The notes: generated by a model not told the origin, from the sequence alone. Positions 1 to 6,416 are shown, numbered from the stretch's first letter. The stretch: DNA of 7,025 nt from Bacteroidetes bacterium 4572_114 (GCA_002254335.1 NIVA01000189.1:1-7025), one strand, 5' to 3'. Made by a program: numbers and translations.

Positions 1-1
1 A

Positions 2-361
2 GAAGTGTTTACTTGTGAAGTTGAATATGATATTTCCCGACCAAACCATGATGGAAGCTTCGTTTCAAATGGTTTATCTATTATTTCAGGTTTCAAACTT
101 GAAGAGCTTGGTATTGATGGGGATTTGGCAAACTCAATACTAATTTACCCCCATCCTGCCAAAGATGAGATTTTTGTTCAAATGGATTTTCAGGGAAATA
201 TTCACTTAGAAATTGTTGACCAGTTGGGGAATAATGTTTTAACGCAAAATGTTTCAAGTGAAAATAGCAGGATAGATGTATCATCTTTATCAATCGGGGT
301 TTATCTTATTAAAATTAAAGGTGTCGATATTTCAATAGTTAAGAAATTAGTGATTAAGTAA
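2..361 (+). CDS. C-terminal end of a T9SS-secreted protein (5' end outside window)
   Basis: The reading frame is open to the left edge, so this is the tail of a longer protein; the GTG at position 5 is probably an internal codon. The last 75 or so residues form a type A T9SS sorting domain. It opens with an 'IYPHPAKDEIFV' strand, continues with 'IVDQLGNNVLTQ' and 'IDVSSLSIGVYLIKI', and ends in the basic 'VKKLVIK' before TAA. The segment before it ('FVSNGLSIISGFKLEELGIDGDLANS') is a linker type I associate with large secreted Bacteroidota proteins. By family knowledge, such proteins cross the inner membrane by Sec and the outer membrane by T9SS, and are then released or anchored on the surface. 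What the cargo does cannot be told from this fragment. A strong terminator follows 44 bp after the stop. Confidence 0.85.
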   Translation, partial: EVFTCEVEYDISRPNHDGSFVSNGLSIISGFKLEELGIDGDLANSILIYPHPAKDEIFVQMDFQGNIHLEIVDQLGNNVLTQNVSSENSRIDVSSLSIGVYLIKIKGVDISIVKKLVIK

Positions 362-405
362 AATTTATTTACCCTTATTGATCATTTTCGGAGAAATACA
401 TTCAA

Positions 406-440
406 AAAAGCCGCCCTCAATCCCAGGCGGCTTTTCTTTT
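406..440 (+). terminator. Intrinsic terminator, possibly bidirectional
   Basis: A perfect 10-bp stem, AAAAGCCGCC (406-415) paired with GGCGGCTTTT (426-435), encloses a 10-nt loop. On the plus strand the stem runs into a T-rich tract (432-440), as expected for a Rho-independent terminator of the gene ending at 361. On the minus strand the stem is followed by the complement of the A run 404-409, so the same hairpin could also stop transcription leaving the minus-strand gene that ends at 587. Confidence 0.85.
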
Positions 441-586
441 CCATAAAGGCGGTTTATTAGCGGACCGTTAGCACGAAACTCTGCATGGCAAAATTCAATT
501 CCCACGAAGTGGCTTTAATTTTCAAACGGACATCGTCCGTCCGTCTGGATTTGCACATCAGCAAATTTCCAAATTAATGTAGTTTC
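441..586. other. Intergenic stretch with two short palindromes
   Basis: No ORF is supported here. Two small perfect inverted repeats are visible: ACGGAC (526-531) with GTCCGT (535-540) around a 3-nt loop, and ATTTGC (549-554) with GCAAAT (561-566) around a 6-nt loop. The second lies in a run of alternating TTTGC/CAAAT-like words just downstream of the minus-strand stop at 587. No U tract follows either stem, so neither is a convincing terminator. They may be remnants of a dispersed intergenic repeat, which cannot be judged from one copy. Confidence 0.3.
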
Positions 587-988
587 TTAATTGCCATACT
601 CCTCATAAAACTTTTTTATTTCAGTTGACAGGTCGGCAAAAGCAACAAAATGATTTTTACAACCCTTGCGCGAACAGAACATTACCTTGCCGCCCATCTT
701 TATTGGTAGCGAGATCAAAGGGGCACCGCACAACTCACATGTCATGTTCCCTTTAAGTTCCTGGTTGCAATCAGGACAGAAAAAACGGACAATTTCGCCA
801 TCATTTATTGTTATGTCGGAAACTTGATCATAACAATCGTAAACTGAACAAAGCCTGACTGTTCCATAATTTGTTCCATTTTGAATGTTTAACTTTATGG
901 TGGGCCTTTCGTGTAATAAAGTGTCCCTGTCCATCAAAGATTTTCTGTTATTTGGGCATATTACCTCTATTGATACAAGTTTTGCCAT
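587..988 (-). CDS. Small double zinc-ribbon protein, function unknown
   Basis: This is a 133-residue protein starting at an ATG (MAKLVSIEVICPN) and ending in TAA. Its centre carries paired cysteine knuckles: CPDC (C71, C74), CELC (C84, C87), then CSRKGC (C105, C110) with a nearby H113. This spacing fits one or two zinc-ribbon folds binding structural zinc. There is no signal peptide or membrane segment, so it should be cytoplasmic. The N-terminal half ('ICPNNRKSLMD', 'RPTIKLNIQNG') looks beta-rich and also holds C11, C47 and C52. I do not recognise a named family, and no catalytic motif is visible. A role in binding protein, nucleic acid or metal is possible but only inferred. It lies 117 bp downstream of the DUF6599-like gene on the same strand and has a weak promoter candidate of its own at 1036-1068. 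Confidence 0.75.
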   Translation of the reverse strand: MAKLVSIEVICPNNRKSLMDRDTLLHERPTIKLNIQNGTNYGTVRLCSVYDCYDQVSDITINDGEIVRFFCPDCNQELKGNMTCELCGAPLISLPIKMGGKVMFCSRKGCKNHFVAFADLSTEIKKFYEEYGN

Positions 989-1035
989 AATTTTTAGATT
1001 TAGAGTGTTATATAATATATGAATAATTTAGCCGA

Positions 1036-1068
1036 TAAATGTACTAAAAAATATTTGAACCTAACAAA
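1036..1068 (-). promoter_or_regulatory. Candidate Bacteroidota-type promoter for the zinc-ribbon gene
   Basis: Read on the minus strand, TTG (1067-1065) is followed after 21 nt by TACATTTA (1043-1036). This matches the Bacteroidota -33/-7 consensus (TTG, TAnnTTTG) except for the last base of the -7 box. It would give a leader of about 40 nt before the ATG at 988. The surrounding region (989-1105) is very AT-rich, so a chance match is possible. Confidence 0.3.
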
Positions 1069-1105
1069 TTATTGAAATAATGATTTAATGAAACCAGTGT
1101 TTTCG

Positions 1106-1960
1106 TTATTCCATTTCCGAAAACCCGAAACCTTTCAATTCCTTTTGAATAACGGTATTTAAAGTTTTGGCTTCGTAAATTCTAACAGAACTATCGGTAA
1201 GTTGTTTTAAACCAAAAACTTTATCGCTGTGCCGGGGTTTAAAGTTTTTGAAATCGTTGATGAAAATATCCATTGCCTTTCTCTCAGGGAAAATAATATC
1301 GGCAACCGAAATATTTTCATCAATGATTTTTAATTTCAAATAGTAAAATTCATAAGCGGCACTATTATCAAATAAACCAATCCATTTGGGCACAATATTT
1401 TGTAAGCCCAACGGCCCCTTTATCATCTTTACCTGCGATTGTTGAAAATAATCCTGTCCAACATCCCGAAAGGCCGGTATTGAAAACTGCGGTGCATCAA
1501 TTTTATCAAGGATGGCCTTACCAATTCTAAAGGTTGATGCCCTGGCTTGCCGCCCCCCTGATCCGTTGATTACCGAAATATACACCGGCCCTTTGGCAGC
1601 CTGGTACTGATAAGAGTTGAGGCAATCGGGGGTATGTGCCGAATCGCTGGTTGTACACTTATAAGTTTTGATGCTGTAAATCCCGAATGCCGACCCCGGG
1701 GTGTCCATCAAATAGATTTCGGCCTTAACTTTTTCATCACCAATTGTAAACTCCTGCACCCTGATATCTTTAAAACCATATTCGAGATAGACGTCTGCCC
1801 CACCGTTCATGTAGCCCCACAGTGCGTTGCCATCAAATGTTTCGTTGCGCGTTATTTTAGCTTCGGGCAAATCACTATCTTTCAGTTGAACGATCTGGTG
1901 TTCCTGTCCTGATAAAGAATACGAGCACAAAAGGATCAGAAATGCTGCGATGTATTTCAT
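1106..1960 (-). CDS. Secreted DUF6599-like protein
   Basis: This is a 284-residue protein from the ATG at 1960. The frame stays open to a TTG at 1996, but the ATG is preferred because it places a clean signal peptide first: MKYIAAFLILLCSYSLSGQ, cleaved near SG/QE. Its cysteine lacks a small residue before it, so I do not call a lipoprotein. The mature part has the signature I associate with DUF6599: 'NALWGYMNGGADVYLEYGF' (about 45-63), then 'EIYLMDTPGSAFGIYS' (81-96) and a 'GRQARAS' segment. Family members are exported and have no established biochemical function. The protein is predicted to be periplasmic or outside the cell. It lies 54 bp downstream of the 2.1-kb T9SS-type gene and third after a Tat-exported DUF362 gene, so the exported products may be related. 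Family assignment is from memory of the motif. Confidence 0.75.
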   Translation of the reverse strand: MKYIAAFLILLCSYSLSGQEHQIVQLKDSDLPEAKITRNETFDGNALWGYMNGGADVYLEYGFKDIRVQEFTIGDEKVKAEIYLMDTPGSAFGIYSIKTYKCTTSDSAHTPDCLNSYQYQAAKGPVYISVINGSGGRQARASTFRIGKAILDKIDAPQFSIPAFRDVGQDYFQQSQVKMIKGPLGLQNIVPKWIGLFDNSAAYEFYYLKLKIIDENISVADIIFPERKAMDIFINDFKNFKPRHSDKVFGLKQLTDSSVRIYEAKTLNTVIQKELKGFGFSEME

Positions 1961-1982
1961 AATATAACGGGTGTATTTATCA

Positions 1983-2011
1983 CAAAAGTAGGCCAAATAA
2001 TTGATTTACAA
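1983..2011 (-). promoter_or_regulatory. Bacteroidota-type promoter of the DUF6599-like gene
   Basis: On the minus strand, TTG (2011-2009) is followed after 18 nt by TACTTTTG (1990-1983), an exact match to the TAnnTTTG -7 box. It sits in the 54-bp gap between the stop of the upstream gene (2015) and the ATG at 1960, leaving a leader of roughly 15 nt. This supports independent expression of the DUF6599-like gene. It also argues against the TTG start at 1996, which would lie upstream of the expected transcription start. Confidence 0.55.
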
Positions 2012-2014
2012 TAA

Positions 2015-4123
2015 TCAATCAGACAACCTGATAAGTATTTTTTGAAACCAATTGTTTTGTGCTGTGCTTATTTTAAAAATGTAAACCCCGGTCGTCAGGT
2101 TGTGATTTTTTAGGTCTATTTGATGCATGCCTTTGTTAAACTGCCGGTTGGAAAAGACAGTTATTGTTTTGTTTTTTGTGGAAAATATTGTCACACCATA
2201 AAACCCTGGTTCCGGAAGGAACAAAAATACTGATGATAAATCCTGCAAGGGGTTTGGGAAGATGTGTGGTGGATTAAAGTTTGTCAGTTCTTCAACCCCA
2301 ACACAAGCATCCACATAAACAGTTTGTTCGGCAGAATTTTCACATCCGTTACCATCAACAAAAGTGTATGTAAGCCAATGTGTGCCCGAACCGGCATTGT
2401 TGGGATGGAAATAACCACTATCAATTCCAGGCCCCGAATATTCGCCACCGGGCGGACTTCCTTCAATTAATCCATAAGGGGGCCAGTTAATACATTGATC
2501 AGGGATTTCATCAAAAATAACATCCGGCAAAGCATTGACATGGATATATTTTTCTTTTATCAAAGTATCGCAAATCGTGTCGTGGCAAACAATCATTGTA
2601 ACATCAAACTCACCTGGACAGTTATAATTCACAACAGGGTTTTGTTGGTATGAAACCGGTGGCGCCCCTCCCTCAAAAACCCATTCCCAGGAACTAACGC
2701 TTCCGCTGGAAAGGTCGAGGAATTCAACATCGGAACCTTCGCAAACTGTGTCATTATCACAACTGAAACCTGCTGTAATATTCGAGTTCACAGCATAAAA
2801 CTCATAAGTGAAGGAATTTTTAAAAAATGGGATTTGTTTTACAACATACCAATTTCCATTTTGGATACTTCCCAACCTACAATTATTATATGTGAGCAGC
2901 CCATCTCCGGCACTATCAAATATTGAAAACTCATAGCAACCCTCTTCAAAAAAACGAACAGTTTCGCTGACATAGGAATTAGGGAAATAGTAAGGCCCAC
3001 CGGAACCCATTACCACATTATTTTCTGTGTTTCTTACTTCCCAGGATGTTTCTCCGGGGAACTGATCCAAACGTAGCTTAATAATAATTTCATTGTAAAT
3101 TGTTATGGCAGCTTCTGTGTAAAAAGTTGTTGTGTCATTATGCAGGTATTCATCAATTTGCCCGTTGGGCCGTGATGTATAAAAAACCATTTCGTTATCG
3201 ACTTCAGGCAACATGATATCAGGGAAGGACAATGTGGTTATCTGTTGAGGGTTTAACGTGCCTTCAAACAGAAGAGAATCCTGCAACTGGTCATTTACCT
3301 GAAGGTTTAGGCTAAATGATGTGACAGTGTCGATACCGAGATTTTGCACATAAACAGAAGCATCATCAAAACCATTACAATCTTCACCAGCAACCCCGTT
3401 GATGTTTTTTATACAAATATCCAAATCATTGATGCTGAAAAAAATCGGGATACTTGCATCCTGAACAATTTCTTTTGTGTTGTCGTTTTGAAGAAATGCA
3501 ATTAATGTATGGGACCTTCGATGGGACAATTCATCAAATGTAAAAGGGATTGCAAAAAATAATGTGTCGTTTGTCGAAAAATCGGCCAGGGAGCCATAGT
3601 GGTCAGGTAGCATTTTATGCTGAATGCAATGGTTAAAGGTCAGATTATAATATGGCGCTTCTACTGTATCAATGGTTAATGCCAGGTGTAATGTCAGCGA
3701 ATCGGTTGGATAAGCATCTAACATGTAGGCTGACACATTCGCAATATAATTGGACGAATCAATTTTTGCCACGTCAATTTCCAGGTCAAAGGAAGTGTAA
3801 TCGTTTAATAAGGGGGTGAAGGCATAAAGATAATCTACATATAGAGATTGATTACCACCACCAACTTCATGTACAATGCCATTGAAAAAAGCAACTGGAT
3901 AGCCGGTTGTATTATAATAATCTTGTCGAAAAATAGCGGCTTCATTTTCAAATTGGCCATCTGAACATATACAATAATCGTGTCTGACGATCACAACCGG
4001 ATCGCTATTTTTAATTATTTCCATAATGCCCAATTCCGCACCATAAAGATTAACGCATAAAGTGCCGGCAAATACTTCCATTAAAACATGTTCCCTTTGA
4101 ATTTGATTTGAATAATCATTCAT
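2015..4123 (-). CDS. Omp28-like/PKD multidomain protein with T9SS sorting domain, N-terminus apparently missing
   Basis: A TTG at 4138 would give 707 residues; the ATG at 4123 is the likelier start. Residue numbers below follow the 707-residue form. Residues 15-115 resemble the thioredoxin-like N-terminus of Omp28-related proteins ('REHVLMEVFAGTLC', cis-Pro-like 'GYPVAFFNG' at 79-87), with an associated beta domain to about 230. A CARDB-like segment follows (about 235-340), then a beta domain with 'DSAGDGL' (345-450), a PKD domain (455-535, 'SSWEWVFEGG'), and an Ig-like repeat (540-610, 'GGEYSGPGIDSGYFHP'). A type A T9SS sorting domain ends the protein (about 625-707, 'IFPNPLQDLSS', 'TTGVYIFKI', 'KILIRLSD'). 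Two things are odd. No signal peptide precedes residue 15, and the 37-bp gap to the DUF362 stop is too short to hold one. The usual WCxxC of the family is reduced to LCVNL. The product may not be exported, so this could be a 5'-truncated gene. Confidence 0.8.
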   Translation of the reverse strand: MNDYSNQIQREHVLMEVFAGTLCVNLYGAELGIMEIIKNSDPVVIVRHDYCICSDGQFENEAAIFRQDYYNTTGYPVAFFNGIVHEVGGGNQSLYVDYLYAFTPLLNDYTSFDLEIDVAKIDSSNYIANVSAYMLDAYPTDSLTLHLALTIDTVEAPYYNLTFNHCIQHKMLPDHYGSLADFSTNDTLFFAIPFTFDELSHRRSHTLIAFLQNDNTKEIVQDASIPIFFSINDLDICIKNINGVAGEDCNGFDDASVYVQNLGIDTVTSFSLNLQVNDQLQDSLLFEGTLNPQQITTLSFPDIMLPEVDNEMVFYTSRPNGQIDEYLHNDTTTFYTEAAITIYNEIIIKLRLDQFPGETSWEVRNTENNVVMGSGGPYYFPNSYVSETVRFFEEGCYEFSIFDSAGDGLLTYNNCRLGSIQNGNWYVVKQIPFFKNSFTYEFYAVNSNITAGFSCDNDTVCEGSDVEFLDLSSGSVSSWEWVFEGGAPPVSYQQNPVVNYNCPGEFDVTMIVCHDTICDTLIKEKYIHVNALPDVIFDEIPDQCINWPPYGLIEGSPPGGEYSGPGIDSGYFHPNNAGSGTHWLTYTFVDGNGCENSAEQTVYVDACVGVEELTNFNPPHIFPNPLQDLSSVFLFLPEPGFYGVTIFSTKNKTITVFSNRQFNKGMHQIDLKNHNLTTGVYIFKISTAQNNWFQKILIRLSD

Positions 4124-4160
4124 TTCATTTATTATCAAAGGTTTAATCGTTACAGAATAT

Positions 4161-5342
4161 TTAGACTAAGTCAATCTTTTCGAGCTTTATTTTATCCATA
4201 TCCGCCACGCCCAGTTCGAGGTCCTGCGCAAGGTTCAAAAATATTTTTCCCTTTGGTGATTCTTCTTCCTGCACACCTTCGGCAATGCGCTTTTTCAGCA
4301 CTATTTCGTAGCCCACACGGTCAACGGCCACTGGATCGGTGCCAATAAGGATTGTGCTATAATCGCAAAAAAACTGAGGGTTGGCCCCCGGCCCGCCATC
4401 AAAACAACCTTTAATCCCGTCAACGATATTTAGCACCACTTTATCGCGCAGCGGAGGGAAAGCACAAACCTCAGCAGTAGTTTCCGCCCAAAGCTTTTTG
4501 TGCAAACGGGCGGTATTGGTCACTGCGCCATAAGCCAGGTTTTTAAGACAAAGCGTAACAGATGAACCGGCATTTTTCAGGATGGGCACATTGATGATCT
4601 TGTCAACTTCCCGGGTGCAAATTTTCGAGAAGTAAGATTCTTTGCCGCTGTTCACCATGTAGGGCAAGGTGTAGGCATCGTATTCCTCTTCGCAGTCGGC
4701 CCAATAAAACCAATCTTTGTCAATCATTTTTTCGCCATACAAAACCCCGTCCTTACCGTAAAACCCACCATCTTCATCCTGCTGCTCGGTGCCCCTTATT
4801 TTTATTCCCGGATAGTTTTCGCTTGTATAACCAACCTCGTGGAGTTGCATTTCACGGCGGTCCCAAATCACAATATTTTCCTTTGGCACACCAGCCTCTT
4901 CCAGTTGCCTGATGATGGATTTGGTAACAGCATGGCTGGTTGAAAGCGGTTTCCCGGCCACAGGGTTTAATTTCAAGCCAATGGTCTCATCAGGTGAGAC
5001 AAGTTGTAGCCAGGCTTCACTAAGTGAGGCAGCCCTTGTTAATGTCAACATACCTTCTTTGATCATGTCGTATGCAGCCGGTTCAACAGGTTCGTTGTCA
5101 ATAATGCAGTTGGCATGATTTGCCCGGACAACCCTGCCAGGATATTTTCCGGGCATCGAATTTTTATTGCGCGGATATTTCTTTTTGATTTCATCGATGT
5201 TGGTGGCAGGTTTTTCATCTTCAGGTTTTTCCTGTGCCTGGCTTTGGCTTACCAGCAACGGCGACATTATTGTAGCGCCCAGCCCCCCGGCAGCAGCCAA
5301 CCTAAAAAAGTTACGGCGACCTGTTTTTTTATTGTCTTTCAT
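4161..5342 (-). CDS. Tat-exported DUF362 domain protein
   Basis: This is a 393-residue protein from an ATG. The N-terminus is a twin-arginine signal: 'GRRNFFRLAAAGG' (R9, R10), a hydrophobic stretch to about 32, and likely cleavage near 'SQSQA' (about 36). Tat export implies folding, possibly with a cofactor, before crossing to the periplasm. The body matches DUF362: 'IGLKLNPVAGKPLSTSHAV' (121-139), 'PKENIVIWDRRE' (153-164), 'KIINVPILKNAGSSVTLCLKN' split over 248-268, and 'IGTDPVAVDRVGYEIV' (333-348). Unlike some DUF362 proteins it lacks CxxCxxC ferredoxin motifs; its cysteines are scattered. The biochemical role of DUF362 is not settled. It is the first gene of a possible three-gene minus-strand unit and is transcribed divergently from the small membrane-protein gene at 5448. 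A -7-like box lies at 5379-5386. Confidence 0.88.
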   Translation of the reverse strand: MKDNKKTGRRNFFRLAAAGGLGATIMSPLLVSQSQAQEKPEDEKPATNIDEIKKKYPRNKNSMPGKYPGRVVRANHANCIIDNEPVEPAAYDMIKEGMLTLTRAASLSEAWLQLVSPDETIGLKLNPVAGKPLSTSHAVTKSIIRQLEEAGVPKENIVIWDRREMQLHEVGYTSENYPGIKIRGTEQQDEDGGFYGKDGVLYGEKMIDKDWFYWADCEEEYDAYTLPYMVNSGKESYFSKICTREVDKIINVPILKNAGSSVTLCLKNLAYGAVTNTARLHKKLWAETTAEVCAFPPLRDKVVLNIVDGIKGCFDGGPGANPQFFCDYSTILIGTDPVAVDRVGYEIVLKKRIAEGVQEEESPKGKIFLNLAQDLELGVADMDKIKLEKIDLV

Positions 5343-5447
5343 TTTAATATTTAATTAGTGGTCAAATGGATAAGCCGTCAAAGTTAGAAAAAATATCTAA
5401 ATGAAATTTTTTTAATATCTTGCAGGGAAATTTTAAAATTCAACAAA
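5343..5447. promoter_or_regulatory. Divergent promoter region between the DUF362 gene and the small membrane-protein gene
   Basis: This 105-bp AT-rich gap separates two divergent starts (5342 minus, 5448 plus). On the minus strand, TAACTTTG (5386-5379) is an exact TAnnTTTG -7 box about 37 nt before the DUF362 ATG, but no TTG is found at the expected -33 distance. On the plus strand, TATCTTGC (5416-5423), 24 nt before the ATG, is only a partial match. No palindromic operator is evident. Confidence 0.4.
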
Positions 5448-5720
5448 ATGGAAAATCAACAAGGTCTTGACAATTATCAAAAGTATCAGGATTACCTGAA
5501 ACAGCCGATGTCGGTGGGCGAATGGTTTATCGCCATATTAATAACTGCTATTCCGCTGGTTGGCTTGATTATGCTGCTGGTATGGGCATTTTCGCCCGAC
5601 ACAAATATCAATAAAGCCAATTGGGCAAAAGCTACATTGATATGGATGGTGATAGGGATTATACTTGCTTTCTTTATCTTTGGGGTAATAGGGTTGGCCT
5701 TTTTGCAGGATTGGTATTAA
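5448..5720 (+). CDS. Small two-helix membrane protein, function unknown
   Basis: This is a 90-residue protein starting at an ATG. The first 22 residues are polar and rich in Q, Y and K ('NQQGLDNYQKYQDYLKQP'). They are followed by two strongly hydrophobic segments: about 26-48 ('WFIAILITAIPLVGLIMLLVW') and about 62-86 ('ATLIWMVIGIILAFFIFGVIG'). The short loop between them contains 'FSPDTNINKANWAKA'. The arrangement predicts an inner-membrane hairpin with a short cytosolic N-terminal tail. The loop pattern (N-x-x-KANWAKA before the second helix) is one I have seen in uncharacterised small membrane proteins of Bacteroidota, but I cannot attach a function. It is monocistronic as far as visible: divergent from the DUF362 gene and convergent with queD. 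Confidence 0.7.
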   Translation: MENQQGLDNYQKYQDYLKQPMSVGEWFIAILITAIPLVGLIMLLVWAFSPDTNINKANWAKATLIWMVIGIILAFFIFGVIGLAFLQDWY

Positions 5721-5731
5721 TCGGGTAAATG

Positions 5732-5773
5732 CCGGGTGTCCGGTGTTTGGTGTTTGGTGACGGATGACCGGTG
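5732..5773 (+). repeat. Degenerate heptamer array, left arm (GGTG orientation)
   Basis: Six contiguous 7-bp units lie in register: CCGGGTG, TCCGGTG, TTTGGTG, TTTGGTG, ACGGATG and ACCGGTG. They begin 11 bp after the stop of the small membrane-protein gene. They are reverse-complement versions of the CACCnnn heptamers at 5808-5953, so the two arms could pair in a transcript from either strand. Confidence 0.75.
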
Positions 5774-5807
5774 GCCAGTATTTGACCATTAAAATATCGG
5801 GATTAAA

Positions 5808-5953
5808 CACCAGTTACCTGTCAACCCCATCACCCGGCACCCGACACCCAGCCTCCCTCACCCATCCTCAATTTAATATTCGAGGCATTTGAATCAGCAT
5901 CCAACACCTGTCACCCGTCACCCGTCATCCATCACCCGGCACCCGGCACCCGG
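5808..5953 (+). repeat. Degenerate heptamer array, right arm (CACCCGN orientation)
   Basis: Two blocks of 7-bp units are visible. Block A (5808-5865) includes CACCAGT, TACCTGT, CAACCCC, a 2-nt slip, CACCCGG, CACCCGA, CACCCAG, CCTCCCT and CACCCAT. Block B (5898-5953) is CATCCAA, CACCTGT, CACCCGT twice, CATCCAT and CACCCGG three times. A 32-bp non-repetitive AT-rich spacer separates them. Block B stops 4 bp before the stop codon of queD. With the left arm this fills the 237-bp gap between two convergent genes. The units are too short and too variable to be CRISPR. Unit identity is highest beside queD, which suggests recent unit duplication there. Confidence 0.75.
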
Positions 5954-5957
5954 ACAC

Positions 5958-6416
5958 TCAAACCGGATCATCGTTGTCTTCAGCGTACCACTCGGTATAA
6001 GAAGTAACGGTCTCCCACAATTTTAAATGGTGCAGGCTGACGTTACCGGGCAGGGCTTTTTTGATCCTTTCGGCAAAATCCAGGATCATAAATTCGCTTG
6101 TGGGCTGATAATCCACTATCACAATCCTTTCGAAATTTTTCTGCATTTCATCCAGGAGCGGCCGGGGTGTGTCATTGCGGATCACCAGCGAATGATCCAG
6201 TTCATCCACAATCAACCCCTTGATTATATACTTCAGGTCTTTAAAGTCGATGACCATCCCAAATTTCGGTGAGGCGGGATCGTTAATCGGTTCACCAATC
6301 AGGGTGACCAACAATTCGTACGAATGGCCATGGATATTTCTACACAGCCCGTCGTGGCCCGGCAACGAGTGGGCCATATCAAACTTGTATGCCTTTGTAA
6401 TTCTGATTTTTGCCAC
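5958..6416 (-). CDS. queD: 6-carboxy-5,6,7,8-tetrahydropterin synthase (QueD)
   Basis: This enzyme converts 7,8-dihydroneopterin triphosphate to 6-carboxytetrahydropterin, the first committed step towards preQ0 and the tRNA base queuosine; it acts in the cytoplasm. The 152-residue protein is of normal length. It shows the zinc-binding histidines H16 ('DMAHSL') and H29/H31 ('HGH'), and the catalytic C25 in the CxxxHGH spacing that marks QueD rather than mammalian-type PTPS. 'LDHSL' (73-77) supplies the catalytic Asp-His pair, 'PTSEF' (105-109) a conserved glutamate, and 'LWETVTSY' (133-140) the pterin-anchoring glutamate E135. The start is GTG at 6416: the frame upstream reaches a TAG after nine codons with no ATG, and the first internal ATG (residue 14) would remove the first strand. 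No other queuosine gene is in the window. It overlaps the upstream small ORF by 38 bp. Confidence 0.95.
   Translation of the reverse strand: MAKIRITKAYKFDMAHSLPGHDGLCRNIHGHSYELLVTLIGEPINDPASPKFGMVIDFKDLKYIIKGLIVDELDHSLVIRNDTPRPLLDEMQKNFERIVIVDYQPTSEFMILDFAERIKKALPGNVSLHHLKLWETVTSYTEWYAEDNDDPV

Noticed and set aside
93..293. 66-codon minus-strand ORF opposite the left-edge T9SS tail
   Set aside because: The plus-strand frame encodes a clear sorting domain, and the antisense frame has no recognisable features.
1634..1912. 92-codon plus-strand ORF inside the DUF6599-like gene
   Set aside because: It is antisense to a gene with a signal peptide and family motifs; its composition shows no protein-like pattern.
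1106..1960. Lipoprotein call for the DUF6599-like protein
   Set aside because: The cysteine in the signal peptide is preceded by Leu-Leu rather than a small residue, so it does not fit a lipobox; ordinary cleavage near SG/QE is more likely.
1961..1996. TTG start at 1996 for the DUF6599-like gene
   Set aside because: It would put 12 extra residues before a well-formed signal peptide and lies upstream of the transcription start expected from the promoter at 1983-2011.
4161..5342. Ferredoxin-type iron-sulphur protein
   Set aside because: Some DUF362 proteins carry CxxCxxC clusters, but the cysteines here are isolated and form no such motif.
5115..5358. Plus-strand ORFs of 63-79 codons opposite the N-terminus of the DUF362 gene
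   Set aside because: They are antisense to a well-supported gene with a clear Tat signal, have no recognisable domain, and two of them overlap each other in different frames.
5538..5810. 90-codon minus-strand ORF opposite the small membrane-protein gene
   Set aside because: It is antisense to a convincing two-helix membrane protein and begins inside the heptamer repeat region, so it looks like a by-product.
5808..5953. CRISPR array
   Set aside because: The units are contiguous 7-mers with no spacers of uniform length, and no cas gene is present.
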